Shown here piece by piece: positions 11,901-23,115 of a stretch of DNA of 64,000 nt; position 1 is the stretch's first letter, and the number at the start of each line of letters is the position of its first letter. The translations under genes and the position numbers were made by a program. The notes beneath the pieces are model-generated. The model had not been told where the DNA came from, ran no database searches, and was given only the letters and a program-made list of their open reading frames with translations. Source of the DNA: Antedon mediterranea (Eukaryota > Echinodermata > Crinoidea > Comatulida > Antedonidae); assembly GCF_964355755.1 (NCBI RefSeq), contig NC_092673.1, forward strand, positions 33,179,648 through 33,243,647, in the 5' to 3' direction.

Positions 11901-14900
11901 CATCAACCTTTCCAATCTTCCTCGAACCGACTCTGATTTAACCAATGCAATCTAACAAAAAGACTCTGAGCTCGCCTTGCCAAGATAGGAACTCCTAACA
12001 GTCTTTTAATCTTATGTCTGGCTGTGACAAATACCAACAGTATTGAATTAGTAGTTCTTTTTAAAAAACCAGATGAACATTTTTAACCAACAGTACAGTA
12101 TGTACATATTCTCCATGACGCACGGTGTCCAGTAAGGGCCGTGTGGAACTGATTATGTCGCAGCCACAGATAAACCCTTTGATCTTTCAAACTCCTGTTG
12201 TTAGAATAGATTGCCTTGGTTTCACCAACAAGGAATATAGTAAATTTTACGCAGACTCTGGTGAATCCTGAATAGCTTGAAGGACTGCAAATTGAGAGTC
12301 TATACATTCATTTATTTATTTCCTTTATTTTGTATAGTACATTAATATACAAAACAAATAAAACAAGAAAGCATTTCACCAGGAAATAACCATAGCATCC
12401 AAAAAATACAAAAACAACCTAAAATATCAAGGCTTGTGATATCTGCAAAAATCATTTTTGTAAATAATTTTGTATGTCTTCTTGTTCTAGGTATCTCTAT
12501 ACGATGGATGCAATGTTAACAATAATGATGACAATATTTTAAAATGTTGTCTGCAGTATCAAGAAAAAGGTAAGTAAAAAAAATAAGAAAATACAGTAAA
12601 GAAGGTTGAGGATATAAACTGAATTTTTACACTTTTAAATATATGTATATTGACAAAGGTCAATGATGAAAATGTTTTTGGAGATGGTTAAACGTCAGTA
12701 ATTTTGTTGGAGTCATGGGATACACCCAATACTCTGTATTGTATCTAGATTTCTCCAGTATCGTAGGAAATTGGTAATGCAGCATCACATGTGTTTCACA
12801 TGTGTTTTAATTTGTTGTATCGCATTGCATCATACACCATAACTTAACCTAAACATACATGAGGCAAATACTGTTGTTTGTGGAGATACACCACTAAGAA
12901 TCGTGTATGGTAATGGTATGTCAGATGAAATATATATACATATTCACATTTTGTGTTTTTATCTCTTTTTCTTTGTAGTTAAGACAGGCAGCGTTTCTCT
13001 CTGTACCAATGATATTAATCTTCAAACTAAAGCTTTAATTTCTGGCGTGAATGCATTTGCACAAAAAGTATGTATAATTTTGATAACACTATTAAATTAT
13101 ATACAACAGAAATACTGGAAACTCTTGGGCTGGTCAAAAATATCTATTTTTCTGCGGTTTCAATAATATTAATGAATTTTAAACCTTTCGAAATTGTGTA
13201 TGTGTTGTTGAGGATGATTATGAACTGACATTTTTTTGATGAAATAAAGAATAACAATTTTAATTCTATATTTCATTTAGCGCTTTACAATAGAGATAAA
13301 AAAGCTCCAACCAACTAGTTTAGGTTCACCAGATCACATGCAATTACCAATTGATTTTCCTGTGGAAAATAATGGTACAGTCCAGTCTCTTCAACCAATA
13401 GAAAATGAGTCTCACATTGCCTGCAAATTTGAAGTGGTAAGTTACTTTAATAATAGTGAGTACACTGTACACATGTGCTGAGTTTTTTGGTTGCATTTAC
13501 AGATTCCATCAGAGAAATATTTAAACTAGGCCTAGATATGACCCACACAATACCATGCTCAGGCATAATCCCCATTCCAAAATTTTTGGCTAAATTTGAA
13601 CACAAAAACATAAATTTATTGACAATGCGATCCTAGTATTGACTCACCCACTACTCTAATTTTGGCCATTTCATACTCTTGGACTATACACTGTCATATA
13701 CACTAATTATAATTTATAGACTAATTTCTATATAATTCTACATATTGGCGTATTTAACTAATGTTATACTATATAACATTTTAAACAAATATTTTTAAAC
13801 TTGTGATATTTGTGTCATTGGTTTTCAGCAATCTTTACAAGAAATAGAAACGGAAATGAAAGCGGTTTTAAAGAGCGCCCTCTCTTTGGCCTTGGAGATG
13901 GAAATGAAAGATATATATGAAGAACAATGGTAAGTAACCAGTCACAAAAGTTTGTTTAGAAAATTTGATCCTTTCCCAGATAAAATTTAAATTTTCTTTT
14001 CATACACATCAATGTCTGCCAACATACATACAAGATCAGGATTGAACCCTGGATCTTGGGATTGGAAGCATGTTAACCACCAAGCTACAGCTCTACTACA
14101 TTAAATAGAGTCAAATGTAATAATACAAATAATGACCAACTTTGTGCCCTAATGGCTTTAAATGACAGGTTACACATTATAGACCTTTTTTTTCTTTCAG
14201 GCTTGATATTGTCATCGTAAAACCTCCATGGTCTTTTAGGGATATCATGGTGTGCTATGATAAGTAAGTATTTTTTATTTATACTGTCTTTATAATGAAA
14301 TATATGTGTTTAGAACAACACCAAACATTTACACTATGTAAACGAAAAATTATTAATATTAAAAGCAACATTTTTATTTAACTAAAAAAAAATGTGCATC
14401 AAAAAAAAATTTATATGGCCCTCGACGAGCTACTACTAAAAAAATTGTTTAACACATTGGCTACCAGCGACGAGTTTACTCGTCATATCGGTATATCATA
14501 TCTTTTCTAAATAAGTACCATCTTCCAGCTAAGGGCAAGGTTTACCAATTTTTAATTTCTTTTAGACACTGGATTGCAGTGTTTGGTATGTTTCTTCCAA
14601 GGCCAATCAAATCAATTGTAACGTCACTATTACAGTATGCAAAATCATCAATACATTCCAGAGGTAAGGACTTTATAACACAATCACCTAAAGCTTGGTT
14701 CCCACTAGGACGCAATACAAGGACTTTATAACACAATCACCTAAAGCTTGGTTCCCACTAGGACGCAATGCAAGGACTTAAACACAATCACCTAAAGCTT
14801 GGTTCCCACTAGGACGCAATACAAGGACTTTATAACACAATCACCTAAAGCTTGGTTCCCACCACTAGGACGCAATACAAGGACTTTATAACACAATCAC

Positions 14901-17900
14901 CTAAAGCTTGGTTCCCACTAGGACGCAATACAAGGACTTTATAACACAATCACCTAAAGCTTGGTTCCCACTAGGACGCAATGCAAGGACTTTATAACAC
15001 AATCAACTAAAGCTTGGTTCCCACTAGGACGCAATACAATACAAGGACTTTATAACACAATCACCTAAAGCTTGGTTCCCACTAGGATGCAATGCAAGGA
15101 CTTTATAACACAATCAACTAAAGCTTGGTTCCCACTAGGACGCAATACAATACAAGGACTTTATAACACAATCACCTAAAGCTTGGTTCCCACTAGGACG
15201 CAATGCAAGGACTTTATAACACAATCACCTAAAGCTTGGTTCCCACTAGGACGCAATACAAGGACTTTATAACACAATCACCTAAAGCTTGGTTCCCACC
15301 ACTAGGACGCAATACAAGGACTTTATAACACAATCACCTAAAGCTTGGTTCCCACCACTAGGACGCAATACAAGGACTTTATAACACAATCACCTAAAGC
15401 TTGGTTCCCACTAGGACGCAATACAAGGACTTTATAACACAATCACCTAAAGCTTGGTTCCCACTAGGACGCAATGCAAGGACTTTATAACACAATCAAC
15501 TAAAGCTTGGTTCCCACTAGGACGCAATACAATACAAGGACTTTATAACACAATCACCTAAAGCTTGGTTCCCACTAGGATGCAATGCAAGGACTTTATA
15601 ACACAATCAACTAAAGCTTGGTTCCCACTAGGACGCAATACAATGCAAGGACTTAAACACAATCACCTAAAGCTTGGTTCCCACTAGGACGCAATACAAG
15701 GACTTTATAACACAATCACCTAAAGCTTGGTTCCCACTAGGACGCAATGCAAGGACTTTATAACACAATCAACTAAAGCTTGGTTCCCACTAGGACGCAA
15801 TACAATGCAAGGACTTAAACACAATCACCTAAAGCTTGGTTCCCACTAGGACGCAATACAAGGACTTTATAACACAATCACCTAAAGCTTGGTTCCCACT
15901 AGGACGCAATGCAAGGACTTTATAACACAATCACCTAAAGCTTGGTTCCCACTAGGACACAATACAAGGACTTTATAACACAATCACCTAAAGCTTGGTT
16001 CCCACCACTAGGACGCAATACAATACAAGGACTTTATAACACAATCAACTAAAGCTTGGTTCCCACTAGGACGCAATACAAGGACTTTATAACACAATCA
16101 CCTAAAGCTTGGTTCCCACCACTAGGACGCAATACAATACAAGGACTTTATAACACAATCACCTAAAGCTTGGTTCCCACTAGGACGCAATGCAAGGACT
16201 TTATAACACAATCACCTAAAGCTTGGTTCCCACCACTAGGACGCAATACAAGGACTTTATAACACAATCACCTAAAGCTTGGTTCCCACCACTAGGACGC
16301 AATACAAGGACGTAAGCAGCAACATCATTTTACCAGTTTGACAGACAGTTTGAATAATCCATCGCTTGTAACTGGTCAAATTACGTTGCGCTTATTCCTT
16401 GATTCGCATCCAAGCTTAAGTGTATCCCTGCCATTTGATTGGTCATGTGTCATTCATTAATTTTTCCCATGATTGAAGAACTACTACAGGGTATATGTAT
16501 GCTCAAACTTTTGTAAACATCAGCATTTTGTTGGAAGCGGTAACCCAGTGAATAATGTATGTTTGTGATTCAATATTCAATTTATTGTCACATTTGATTT
16601 TTTTTTATAGTTCAAAACCCAGAAAGCCTTAAGTTACTGATATCTAAGGCAATAACACTATGCCAATCTCAAGTTTCTCATTTTAAGTAAGTCTAATCTT
16701 TTTTTTATATTGATTTACTATTTGTATTACAATGTTTATATTGAGTTTTTTTTAACAGTCACTGTTTAGTAAAAAATATAACAATTTTTTTTTTAAAGGT
16801 CAAGAATTCCAGAAATACCACATGCAATAAATACGCTGCAATCGCTACGTAAACAATGCGATAATTTAATAAACAAATTGAAATCTGATACCAACGATAA
16901 AAACAAGAGTGTAGTCAACGAAGTTAAGCAAGAGGCTTTGGTAACAAGCACAGTACCTGAGAATGGAACGAGCAACCACATCGCACAGGTGTTTGATACT
17001 GTATGGCATGTCATATTACAAATAAGGTAAACAGTATATTTTACTATAATAATGAATGTTTCTAAGTGCAATGGTACAAATTATTTCATAAGGTTAAAAT
17101 AGATTGTTTCATCTTTCACCAAATTAAATAATTTGTTCCATTGCACAATTATAAAACATTACTTATTTCTTTTAAAACACCTATTTTTAATGAGAGGGTA
17201 GGCAAGGCCTAAACCAAAGAGATTGCTTGTATATTAGCCGATGTCTGTCGCAAACGACAATGTCTTGCATTCATGGATAAAACTAAGCCAGGACTGTTTA
17301 AAGCACCTTGGTTGGTCCTATCATTGATCAAGGGCTTCTCTTATCAAATGCCCACCTTAAGGCAGATACTACTGTTGATGCTGGGGCTGCCATAAGAGTC
17401 AGCATTGCTAATTTCAAATGCCTAATGGGACCCCAACTCCCGATATTCCCAGATGGTCTTCCATCCAAGCTCTAACCGGGCCCAATGTTGCTCAACTTGG
17501 GTGATCTTACGAAAACTAGTGTTTCAATGTATTAAGGAGATAAGTCATTATTGTATGCATTATTAAGACTATAATGATGATAACTTCTTTTTCTAGTGTT
17601 CTGGTATTTGATAGTCTAGGCTTCCCACATCAGCTTGTCTGTGAAGGAATAGAGGGTATGACAAGACCTAGTGTCACACAAGCCTTACAGTGGTTGTACT
17701 CATCAGGGGAAATGTTACAAAATATTGTTGAAGCTTTCCACAGGTTTGTTACAAATTTTACATATTCAATAAATTCAATATAATTAAAATTTAGTTTTAT
17801 TTTTATCTAAACATCAGGGGTTCTGAAGTTATTCAGTTTTTTTATACATGAAGTAGATGCAACGTTTTCATACATTTTGACCCAAATTCCTGTTCCAAAC

Positions 17901-19020
17901 AGGGTGCAGTCTAGGCCACCTGGACTTTCACCATACCACTCTAGAAGTTTTGCTTACTTAGTAAATCCAATCTTATATGACCAAATTCTTCCACACAATT
18001 CTGTTTTCCATGATATTGAGAAAGAACTTTATTACTCTATTGTCCATCTCTCATCCATGTACTGCTCTGCCTCTTGTTGCTTTGTTTGGTTGCCAAAATA
18101 AGATATACAGAAGTAATAGAACATAAGTTCTCATTTCATTATTTATTTGGTCTATTTAAGTATATACAAAACAAAAAAAATGAAATTGGGGAGACCAGGG
18201 TCAACCTAAGTGAACTTAATCACTGTAGCTGAGCCGGTTGACCCAACCCCAAAGTCAGTTTACACATAAAAGACATAAAGACAAAATACAGTTACAGCGA
18301 ATCAAAATGAATATGAACTTTTCTAATGAAGGCTGATGGGCTTTATAGGACTGCAGCATCTGTCAACGGTCTGGGAAGCTGGTCCCAGACACGGGGTAAC
18401 CTGATTGCTATGGAATGGAAAAAAGCCTGTGTCCTTGATGCTTGATGTCTGAAGCACAAGCGATCATTGTTCTATTAGTAAAATTGGTATCATTTACTTA
18501 CTTATTGCAGAGTGTTAGCAACATCTAGAGTATCAAAACATGACTCAAGCAAACTTCTAGAAAAACTCACACATCTCCTGGTTGAGACTAAGGTAAGAAT
18601 TATAATTTTCTCGATTATATTGAAATTTATTCATTTTTGAATAAACAATTTGACTTCAGGATTAGGCTTATATTTCAGCAAAAACAACAATTATAAATTT
18701 AGAAAGGAAATTTTTTTTAATTACAAATTAGAGGTCCCTTCACTAGGTTTGTGGTTTACCATTGTGTACCACAAACCTAACTTTAATAGCGTTATTCGCC
18801 ATGTAAAACTTGAAAACCTTTTTAGCTATTATTTATTTATTTAATTTTTGTTTGGCAGGCTACACTAGATTTTAAGATTGATGAGGATGATTTCCAACAG
18901 TTTTGCTGTGTGGAAAGTAACCGGACAATCCTAACAAATGGAGTTGTCCAACTTCAAAACATACTCGCCATGTTAGAGCAGTGTGCTGTAGCATGCTCCA
19001 GCCATCCACCTATGCATTAG
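8913..19020 (+). CDS. SWT1: SWT1 RNA endoribonuclease homologue, complete, 16 exons
   Basis: Nuclear PIN-domain endoribonuclease; Swt1 in yeast acts in mRNP quality control near nuclear pores. Exons: 8913-9041, 9333-10245, 10494-10555, 11040-11127, 11556-11725, 12491-12569, 12979-13067, 13281-13436, 13829-13929, 14201-14263, 14566-14663, 16611-16686, 16799-17026, 17597-17743, 18511-18592, 18859-19020. All junctions are GT-AG and phases close to 880 aa; the human protein is about 900 aa. Residues 10-40 form a WW domain (LPEGW, YYFDTKTGQSSWKKP). Residues 44-347 are a Lys-rich, disordered, presumably nuclear region. The PIN domain (about 372-515) keeps its acids: D377 in VVLDTNVLI, E413 and D415 in PWVVIQELDGLK, D492 in LCTNDINLQTKAL. 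The C-terminal half (from about 560) is helical and matches the family's conserved tail. The ATG follows TGTGTAG, so an upstream non-coding exon is possible. Confidence 0.93.
10318..10400 (+). mobile_element. SINE body fragment in SWT1 intron 2
   Basis: TGTAGGAGCTGCATTGCTGG, then GGAATTTCCTAAGTTTCCAG match the body of the SINE family at 8.47 and 48.24 kb. No promoter head remains. Confidence 0.45.
10840..10990. mobile_element. Diverged MITE, family C (TAGAACCCC / GGGGACAC type)
   Basis: It starts CTATAACTCCCATTAAAGGG, has TTGTCCCTTAATAGTG inside, and ends GGGTGTCCCAAAGAAGGGGT then TTACTGTA. This is the pattern of the family-C copies at 46.3, 52.2 and 59.3 kb. It lies in SWT1 intron 3. Confidence 0.5.
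14666..16311. repeat. 53-bp minisatellite, about 30 copies, in SWT1 intron 11
   Basis: The unit is AAGGACTTTATAACACAATC + ACCTA + AAGCTTGGTTCCCACTAG + GACGCAATAC, with length variants (CCACCACTAGG, CAATACAATAC, lost TTAT). The array starts 2 bases after the exon 11 splice junction (GAG|GTAAGGAC) and ends inside a family-B MITE at about 16311. The unit is intron flank plus the first part of that MITE. Confidence 0.92.
16275..16417. mobile_element. MITE, family B, at the end of the minisatellite
   Basis: The left TIR is AAGCTTGGTTCCCACCACTAG after TA. The right end is CGCATCCAAGCTT. Internally CCATCGCTTGTAACTGGTCA and TTACGTTGCGCTTATTCC match the copies at 23738, 43513 and 53558. Confidence 0.75.
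17160..17530 (-). mobile_element. 5S rRNA-derived SINE (SINE3-like) in SWT1 intron 13
   Basis: On the minus strand from 17530: TTGAAACACTAGTTTTCGT, AAGATCACCCAAGTTGAGC, AACATTGGGCCCGGTTAGA, GCTTGGATGGAAGACCATC, TGGGAATATCGGG. This follows 5S rRNA from about position 20 to 110, including the A box and C box of its internal promoter. The rest, down to about 17160, is an unrelated body without a clear tRNA-like part. Confidence 0.75.
18130..18478 (-). mobile_element. LINE 3' fragment in SWT1 intron 14
   Basis: On the minus strand the frame reads NNDRLCFRHQASRTQAFFHS then IAIRLPRVWDQLPRPLTDAA. The FF-x5-R-x3-W-x2-LP pattern is the C-terminal tail of non-LTR RT ORFs. An in-frame TAA follows AAVL, and the frame then continues (SPSAFIRKVHIHF), so the copy is inactive. 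The 3' UTR ends in ATAAATAATGAAATG near 18130. Confidence 0.6.
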
Positions 19021-20230
19021 TACATGTATACGGTAGAGTGATTTATTTATATACACTGTTCATAAATTGTGGAAAACTATTATGACATCTTAAGAAATGT
19101 TAAAGGTTAAATATTTTGGTCCATGGCCTACAAAACCTAAACTTCTTCAACAAGAAATATTTTGAGAATTCCATAACAAAAAAAAATACTAAAGAAATTA
19201 TTCAATTAGAAAAAACATAGCATAGTTATTCAGCTCAGAGATAAATCTGATCAATAACAATTATTAAGAGGACAGAAGGTCAATTGATGCAGGTTTTTCT
19301 TAAGCTCAGAGGTAAACCTGATGCCATTTGATAAGAGGAAACCAGAATGCCAGCTAATGCAGGTTTTTCTTAAGCTCAGAGATAAACCTGATGCCATTAT
19401 TAAGAGGACAACCAATCAGCTGAAGCAGATTTTTGTTTTAAATATAAATGAACATTTTAATACATACAAGTAATTAAATTGCCAAGACATTGTCATGTAT
19501 TAATAGTTAAAAAACTATTAATAACTAAATTATCTATGTCATCGTCAGGAATAATTATTCTGATTTATGATTTACGGACCACGTCAAGATTATTCTACTG
19601 CAGTTACTACAGTAAATACATTTTGCTTGACTCTTTATACCCTTTTATGCAAATTTTTTTATAATATTAATTACTTAATAATAATTTTAATAATGTTTAT
19701 TGCAGTCTACCTCATTGGAACAAACAAAAATCACATGTTATTGCAGTAAAAATATAGTTGCTGCAGTAATTAGAATAATGTAAGCATGAACTCTTTAAGA
19801 GTGTGTATTATACTTTCGTACTTAAATACTGTAGCTTGGTGGTGCTAAATAAATCCATTTTTAAATAAATTTTAAGAAAAATAAATTTAAAAAATCATTT
19901 TTTTATAAAAATAGATGGGTTTTTTTTTCAGTTTTCTTAAACTTATTATATAGATTCTATTTCGATTTAAATTATTAATTGCTTTAAAAAAAATGAGTTA
20001 AAAGAATAACATTAACAAAGAAATAAAGAAAACATGAATTTAGTTGGGCTTAATAAGAATATAAATATATTTAATTTATAAAACTATTTTATTTTATTGT
20101 GCAATACAAAAAAAGAAATTTTATATTCACATATTATTTATTGTTTCTGAAAATAAAATATATTTAAAGATTGATGCTTTATAGTCGTCTTCATTTTATG
20201 ACATTCCTTTAAAAAATATTTACATTTAAA
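19021..20230. other. 3' flank of SWT1, AT-rich
   Basis: SWT1 3' UTR and flank. Three imperfect direct repeats of about 80 bp lie at 19225-19430 (AAGCTCAGAG(G/A)TAAACCTGATG with ATTAAGAGGA). A possible polyadenylation signal AATAAA is at 19848-19853. The rest is AT-rich with no gene seen. Confidence 0.5.
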
Positions 20231-20261
20231 AAAATACGTTAACAACATAAAGGTTGGTTTC

Positions 20262-20515
20262 CACGCCCGGATGCGATATTTCTTTTCGTACATAAGTTGG
20301 GGACCCCTCGTGAAACGTCACAAAATAAACATGAATATTCATTAATCATATCCATAAGGCGTGACGTAAGAATTCAGCGAACTACAATTCACTAATGCAA
20401 ACGATTTCTGTCGAGCCGTCTGTGTAGTCGAGTGGATAAGACTATGGACTTTACATGTCGATGTTTGGGTTCGACTCCCATGAGCTACTTATGTACGAAA
20501 AAAAAAATCGCCGCC
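20262..20515. mobile_element. Inverted-repeat element carrying a tRNA-like sequence
   Basis: The left end has CGCCCGGATGCGATATTTC and TTTTCGTACATAAGT. The right end has ACTTATGTACGAAAAAAAAA then TCGCCGCCCGGATGTGAGC. The GTACATAAGT / ACTTATGTAC arms are inverted, while CGCCCGGATG is direct at both ends. A tRNA-like stretch lies just inside the right arm. Confidence 0.5.
20425..20495 (+). pseudogene. tRNA-like sequence (decayed, Ser-like)
   Basis: Box A TAGTCGAGTGG fits TRGYNNARNNG and box B GGTTCGACTCC fits the consensus. A D-arm GTC-loop-GAC forms. The GAGTGGATAAGACTATGGACT stretch resembles tRNA-Ser, but the acceptor stem does not pair and the anticodon stem is broken. I read it as a tRNA relic or SINE head, not a working tRNA. 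Confidence 0.45.
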
Positions 20516-21143
20516 CGGATGTGAGCGCGCTTCAAATAATTTGACCAATCACGATGACGCGTGCATCATTCGACCTGCCGTTTGTAATTTGTCCACCAAC
20601 CGCCTATGTGGACGTCGCGACTGTAGGCGACTAGGTATACGGTACTATAGGCAAAGGAGTCATTTTCATCAGCAACGGAAAATGAAACATAATTTGTTCA
20701 ATGACAAAATCAGTCCGACACTGTATCGATTAACTAGACAATCGGACAAATCATCCACACTTATTGATCAGGAGCGTCCCATACTAACAGGTGGTGTGCG
20801 TCCCTATATCCCCATAGCTATCACGTGTAAACTCTGGTCTAAAATCAATAATTTTGCTAAAGGGACTCAATTAACTTATGATAATTATGTGTAAACTAAC
20901 GGTCGATTTTAACCGCAAATAGACAAATGCAATTCTTTTAGTAAATCAATGCAACCTACCAGAGTTTGCCACGACACATTGCACTGATAAAATCTATACA
21001 TTAATTTGTTTTCAGTCTATCACTTTAGTTTACTCTAGTGTTGGATGCGTTTTAATTACCAATGCACTGAAAGAAATCTCGTCAAATTGAGCGTTTTGTA
21101 CTGGAAAGTGTCATTTGTCATCATCTCGTACTTTTATGTTTAA

Positions 21144-22769
21144 ATGAACGGTATAGTTTCAAACGCCGAAGAAGTAAACCTGATAAATAGAAAATCGGAA
21201 ATGTTACTCCATCCGAGAACTAGGAAACCTAACGCCGTTTTCTGGATTATACTGGTTTTAGTGTTGCTCTTCGTGTATTATTTTTCGGTGACGAATACTA
21301 AGTCGGAAACAGAAACTCTCAACGTTAACCCGAAGTTATTAGTTAATGGACATGACGTCAATCGGCAACCTGCGTTACAAGAGCAAAATGCACCAGTGAT
21401 GATAGATGTTGGCGGAGCTAATGTTCCGCAACAGCAAATACTGCAACATGGTCAACCAGTGGAAGCTGTACGATATCCTGTTGGCGTCAACCAACCACCA
21501 GTGAACCAACAACCATTGAACCAACAACCAGTGAACCAACAACCACTGAACCAACAACCATTGAACCAACAACCAGTGAACCAACAACCTCTGAACCAAC
21601 AACCATTGAACCAACAACCATTGAACCAACAACCAGTGAACCAACAACCTCTGCAACAAGCTGCTCAATATGTCGTCGAAAAGAAGCCGGCAAAACGTGG
21701 CGGATTTGCAAATCCTCTTCCATTACACCAGGAACCAGAGCTTCTACGGCCAGAAATAGCGGGGAAGTTTCTCGATCTGGGACACGGACTACAAGTACGA
21801 AAGGACGCCAACCCAGACTACATAGATGCTGTACTAAACAACCAGAATGCAGACAATGTCCCTGTAATCCCGCGATTTAATCCAAATAAACACGTACAAA
21901 ACAAGAGGTTCGAAGATTTTGCAGACGTCAAAAGACCAGACCCAAAGTCTTTCCCGGTGGGCCTATACTTAAGACCCACCTCTTGCGAAGCAGCAGATTT
22001 GGTTGTTCTTGTGACCACTACAGTGAAAGAAGCACATCTACGCTCAATGATTCGTCGAACCTGGGGCAAGAAAGCTAACGTAGATAAACCAGAAACAATA
22101 GTAGGTAATTGGAAGATTTACTTTCTGATGGGTAGACCTCGGAACAGCACTGATAATGAAGCCATCGTCAAAGAATCGCAGTTAAATAATGACATCATTC
22201 AAGGAGATTTTATAGATATGCTGGAAGAGACAACAAGAAAAGTTTTGATGGGGATGCAGTGGGTTGTTGATAGTAACTGCCAACCTCCGCATATTTTAAG
22301 AGCAGAAACGGATATGTACATTAACATTCCTTCTCTTTTATATTGGTTAACCACCCAAACACGTGGTAGTTTATACATAGGCCATGTTGTACGTCGAAAT
22401 GTTCCGAATCGTGACGTAGAAAGTCCGTATTATATCCCAGAAACGGATTATCCCAGATCGACTTTACCAGATTACGCTAATGCGCCCGTATATCTTATTT
22501 CGTACAACTACGTCACTCAGTTTCTCAAAGCCATTCCATCCGTCACACCAGTTGCAATGGATGGTGTGTACATAGGACTTCTGGCGGAGAGTCAAGGAAT
22601 TAAACCAATACATAGCGAACATTTTGTTTTGATGAAAAGACCGTCTAATGTTTGTGTGTACAAACACATGTTCTTCATTTTCAAAATTTCCGAAGGTGAA
22701 CTAATTCATATATATCACGTGGTAGAACGGCATTTAAAGGACAGGGAATGTGGTAGAACGGATTTTTAA
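21144..22769 (+). CDS. GT31-family beta-1,3-glycosyltransferase-like type II membrane protein, intronless
   Basis: Probable Golgi protein of the beta-1,3-Gal/GlcNAc-transferase family (Pfam Galactosyl_T), 541 aa. A short cytosolic tail is followed by a single membrane anchor (residues 31-49). The stem (about 115-170) is built of 11 NQQP[LV] pentapeptides. The GT31 domain starts at about 278: IRRTWG (303-308), IYFLMG (family FLLG), ESQLNNDIIQGDFIDML, and a C-terminal VAMDGVYIGLL (470-480). The ATG at 21144 is the first in a long open frame. Two key sites differ from the family: the DDD metal-binding triad reads E388-T389-D390 (AETDMYIN), and the EDVYxG acid pair reads M472-D473. The YPPYxxGxGYVLS loop is DYANAPVYLISYNY, without its glycines. 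Activity is therefore uncertain; it could be a divergent enzyme or a pseudoenzyme. An unspliced ORF is normal for many GT31 genes. Confidence 0.85.
   Translation: MNGIVSNAEEVNLINRKSEMLLHPRTRKPNAVFWIILVLVLLFVYYFSVTNTKSETETLNVNPKLLVNGHDVNRQPALQEQNAPVMIDVGGANVPQQQILQHGQPVEAVRYPVGVNQPPVNQQPLNQQPVNQQPLNQQPLNQQPVNQQPLNQQPLNQQPLNQQPVNQQPLQQAAQYVVEKKPAKRGGFANPLPLHQEPELLRPEIAGKFLDLGHGLQVRKDANPDYIDAVLNNQNADNVPVIPRFNPNKHVQNKRFEDFADVKRPDPKSFPVGLYLRPTSCEAADLVVLVTTTVKEAHLRSMIRRTWGKKANVDKPETIVGNWKIYFLMGRPRNSTDNEAIVKESQLNNDIIQGDFIDMLEETTRKVLMGMQWVVDSNCQPPHILRAETDMYINIPSLLYWLTTQTRGSLYIGHVVRRNVPNRDVESPYYIPETDYPRSTLPDYANAPVYLISYNYVTQFLKAIPSVTPVAMDGVYIGLLAESQGIKPIHSEHFVLMKRPSNVCVYKHMFFIFKISEGELIHIYHVVERHLKDRECGRTDF
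21490..21652 (+). repeat. 15-bp coding minisatellite (NQQPL/V)
   Basis: About 11 tandem copies of AACCAACAACCA(T/C)TG or GTG inside the GT31-like ORF. Each encodes NQQPL or NQQPV, giving a Gln/Pro-rich stem. Third-base differences are few, so the array is young or is homogenised. Confidence 0.9.
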
Positions 22770-22996
22770 AAATATAAAAGACAATTTAGATTATTTCTTA
22801 CCTAGTCCATAACTATACTATCAAACTTGATCAATCTTTTGGTATGGTAAACTATGAGTTTACCACTGTTTGTGACATGCCTGTCAAAGGCTGTCGATTT
22901 GTTCATTTGCATCACGTTTCTGTTAAACTGTTATTGATTCGCTGAAATTATTATCGTAAACCTAAACAAACTTTAGTTTGTCAAGAAGGTGCATGG
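22770..22996. other. 3' flank of the GT31-like gene
   Basis: Short 3' untranslated and flanking sequence. It shows no further coding signal. Beyond the next MITE, 23115-23460 is rich in CAAACTTT / AAAGTTTG motifs of unclear origin. Confidence 0.35.
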
Positions 22997-23115
22997 TAAA
23001 GCTCTGTCTAGACTATCAAACTTTATGTGACAAAATTACGATGACGTCATATCACTACCATATTTGGGCATCACATTTTTGTCACATAAAGTTTGATAGT
23101 GTAGATAGAGTTTTA
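22997..23115. mobile_element. MITE, family A (AAGCTCTGTCTACACTATCAAAC ends), copy 1
   Basis: TA then AAGCTCTGTCTAGACTATC, inside TCACTACCATATTTGGGCAT, and the inverted end GTTTGATAGTGTAGATAGAG then TTT and TA. TIRs are about 35 bp and the TA flanks fit a Tc1/mariner-type target. Confidence 0.8.

Noticed and set aside
12083-12440. Possible LINE remnant in SWT1 intron 5 (ORF of 74 codons and an ATAAATAAATG-type tail on the minus strand)
   Set aside because: The tail resembles a retroelement end, but the ORF shows no RT-like motif, so I do not list it.
14666-16311. Regular repeats that might suggest a CRISPR array
   Set aside because: Units are contiguous with no unique spacers, and the genome is eukaryotic. 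The same holds for the arrays at 44.7, 46.4 and 61.0 kb.
20541-20894. 117-codon ORF upstream of the GT31-like gene
   Set aside because: No domain, no conserved motif and ordinary composition; more likely chance or 5' untranslated sequence.
21375-21723. Minus-strand ORFs of WLLVQ / VVGS repeats
   Set aside because: Antisense of the NQQP repeat in the GT31-like gene.
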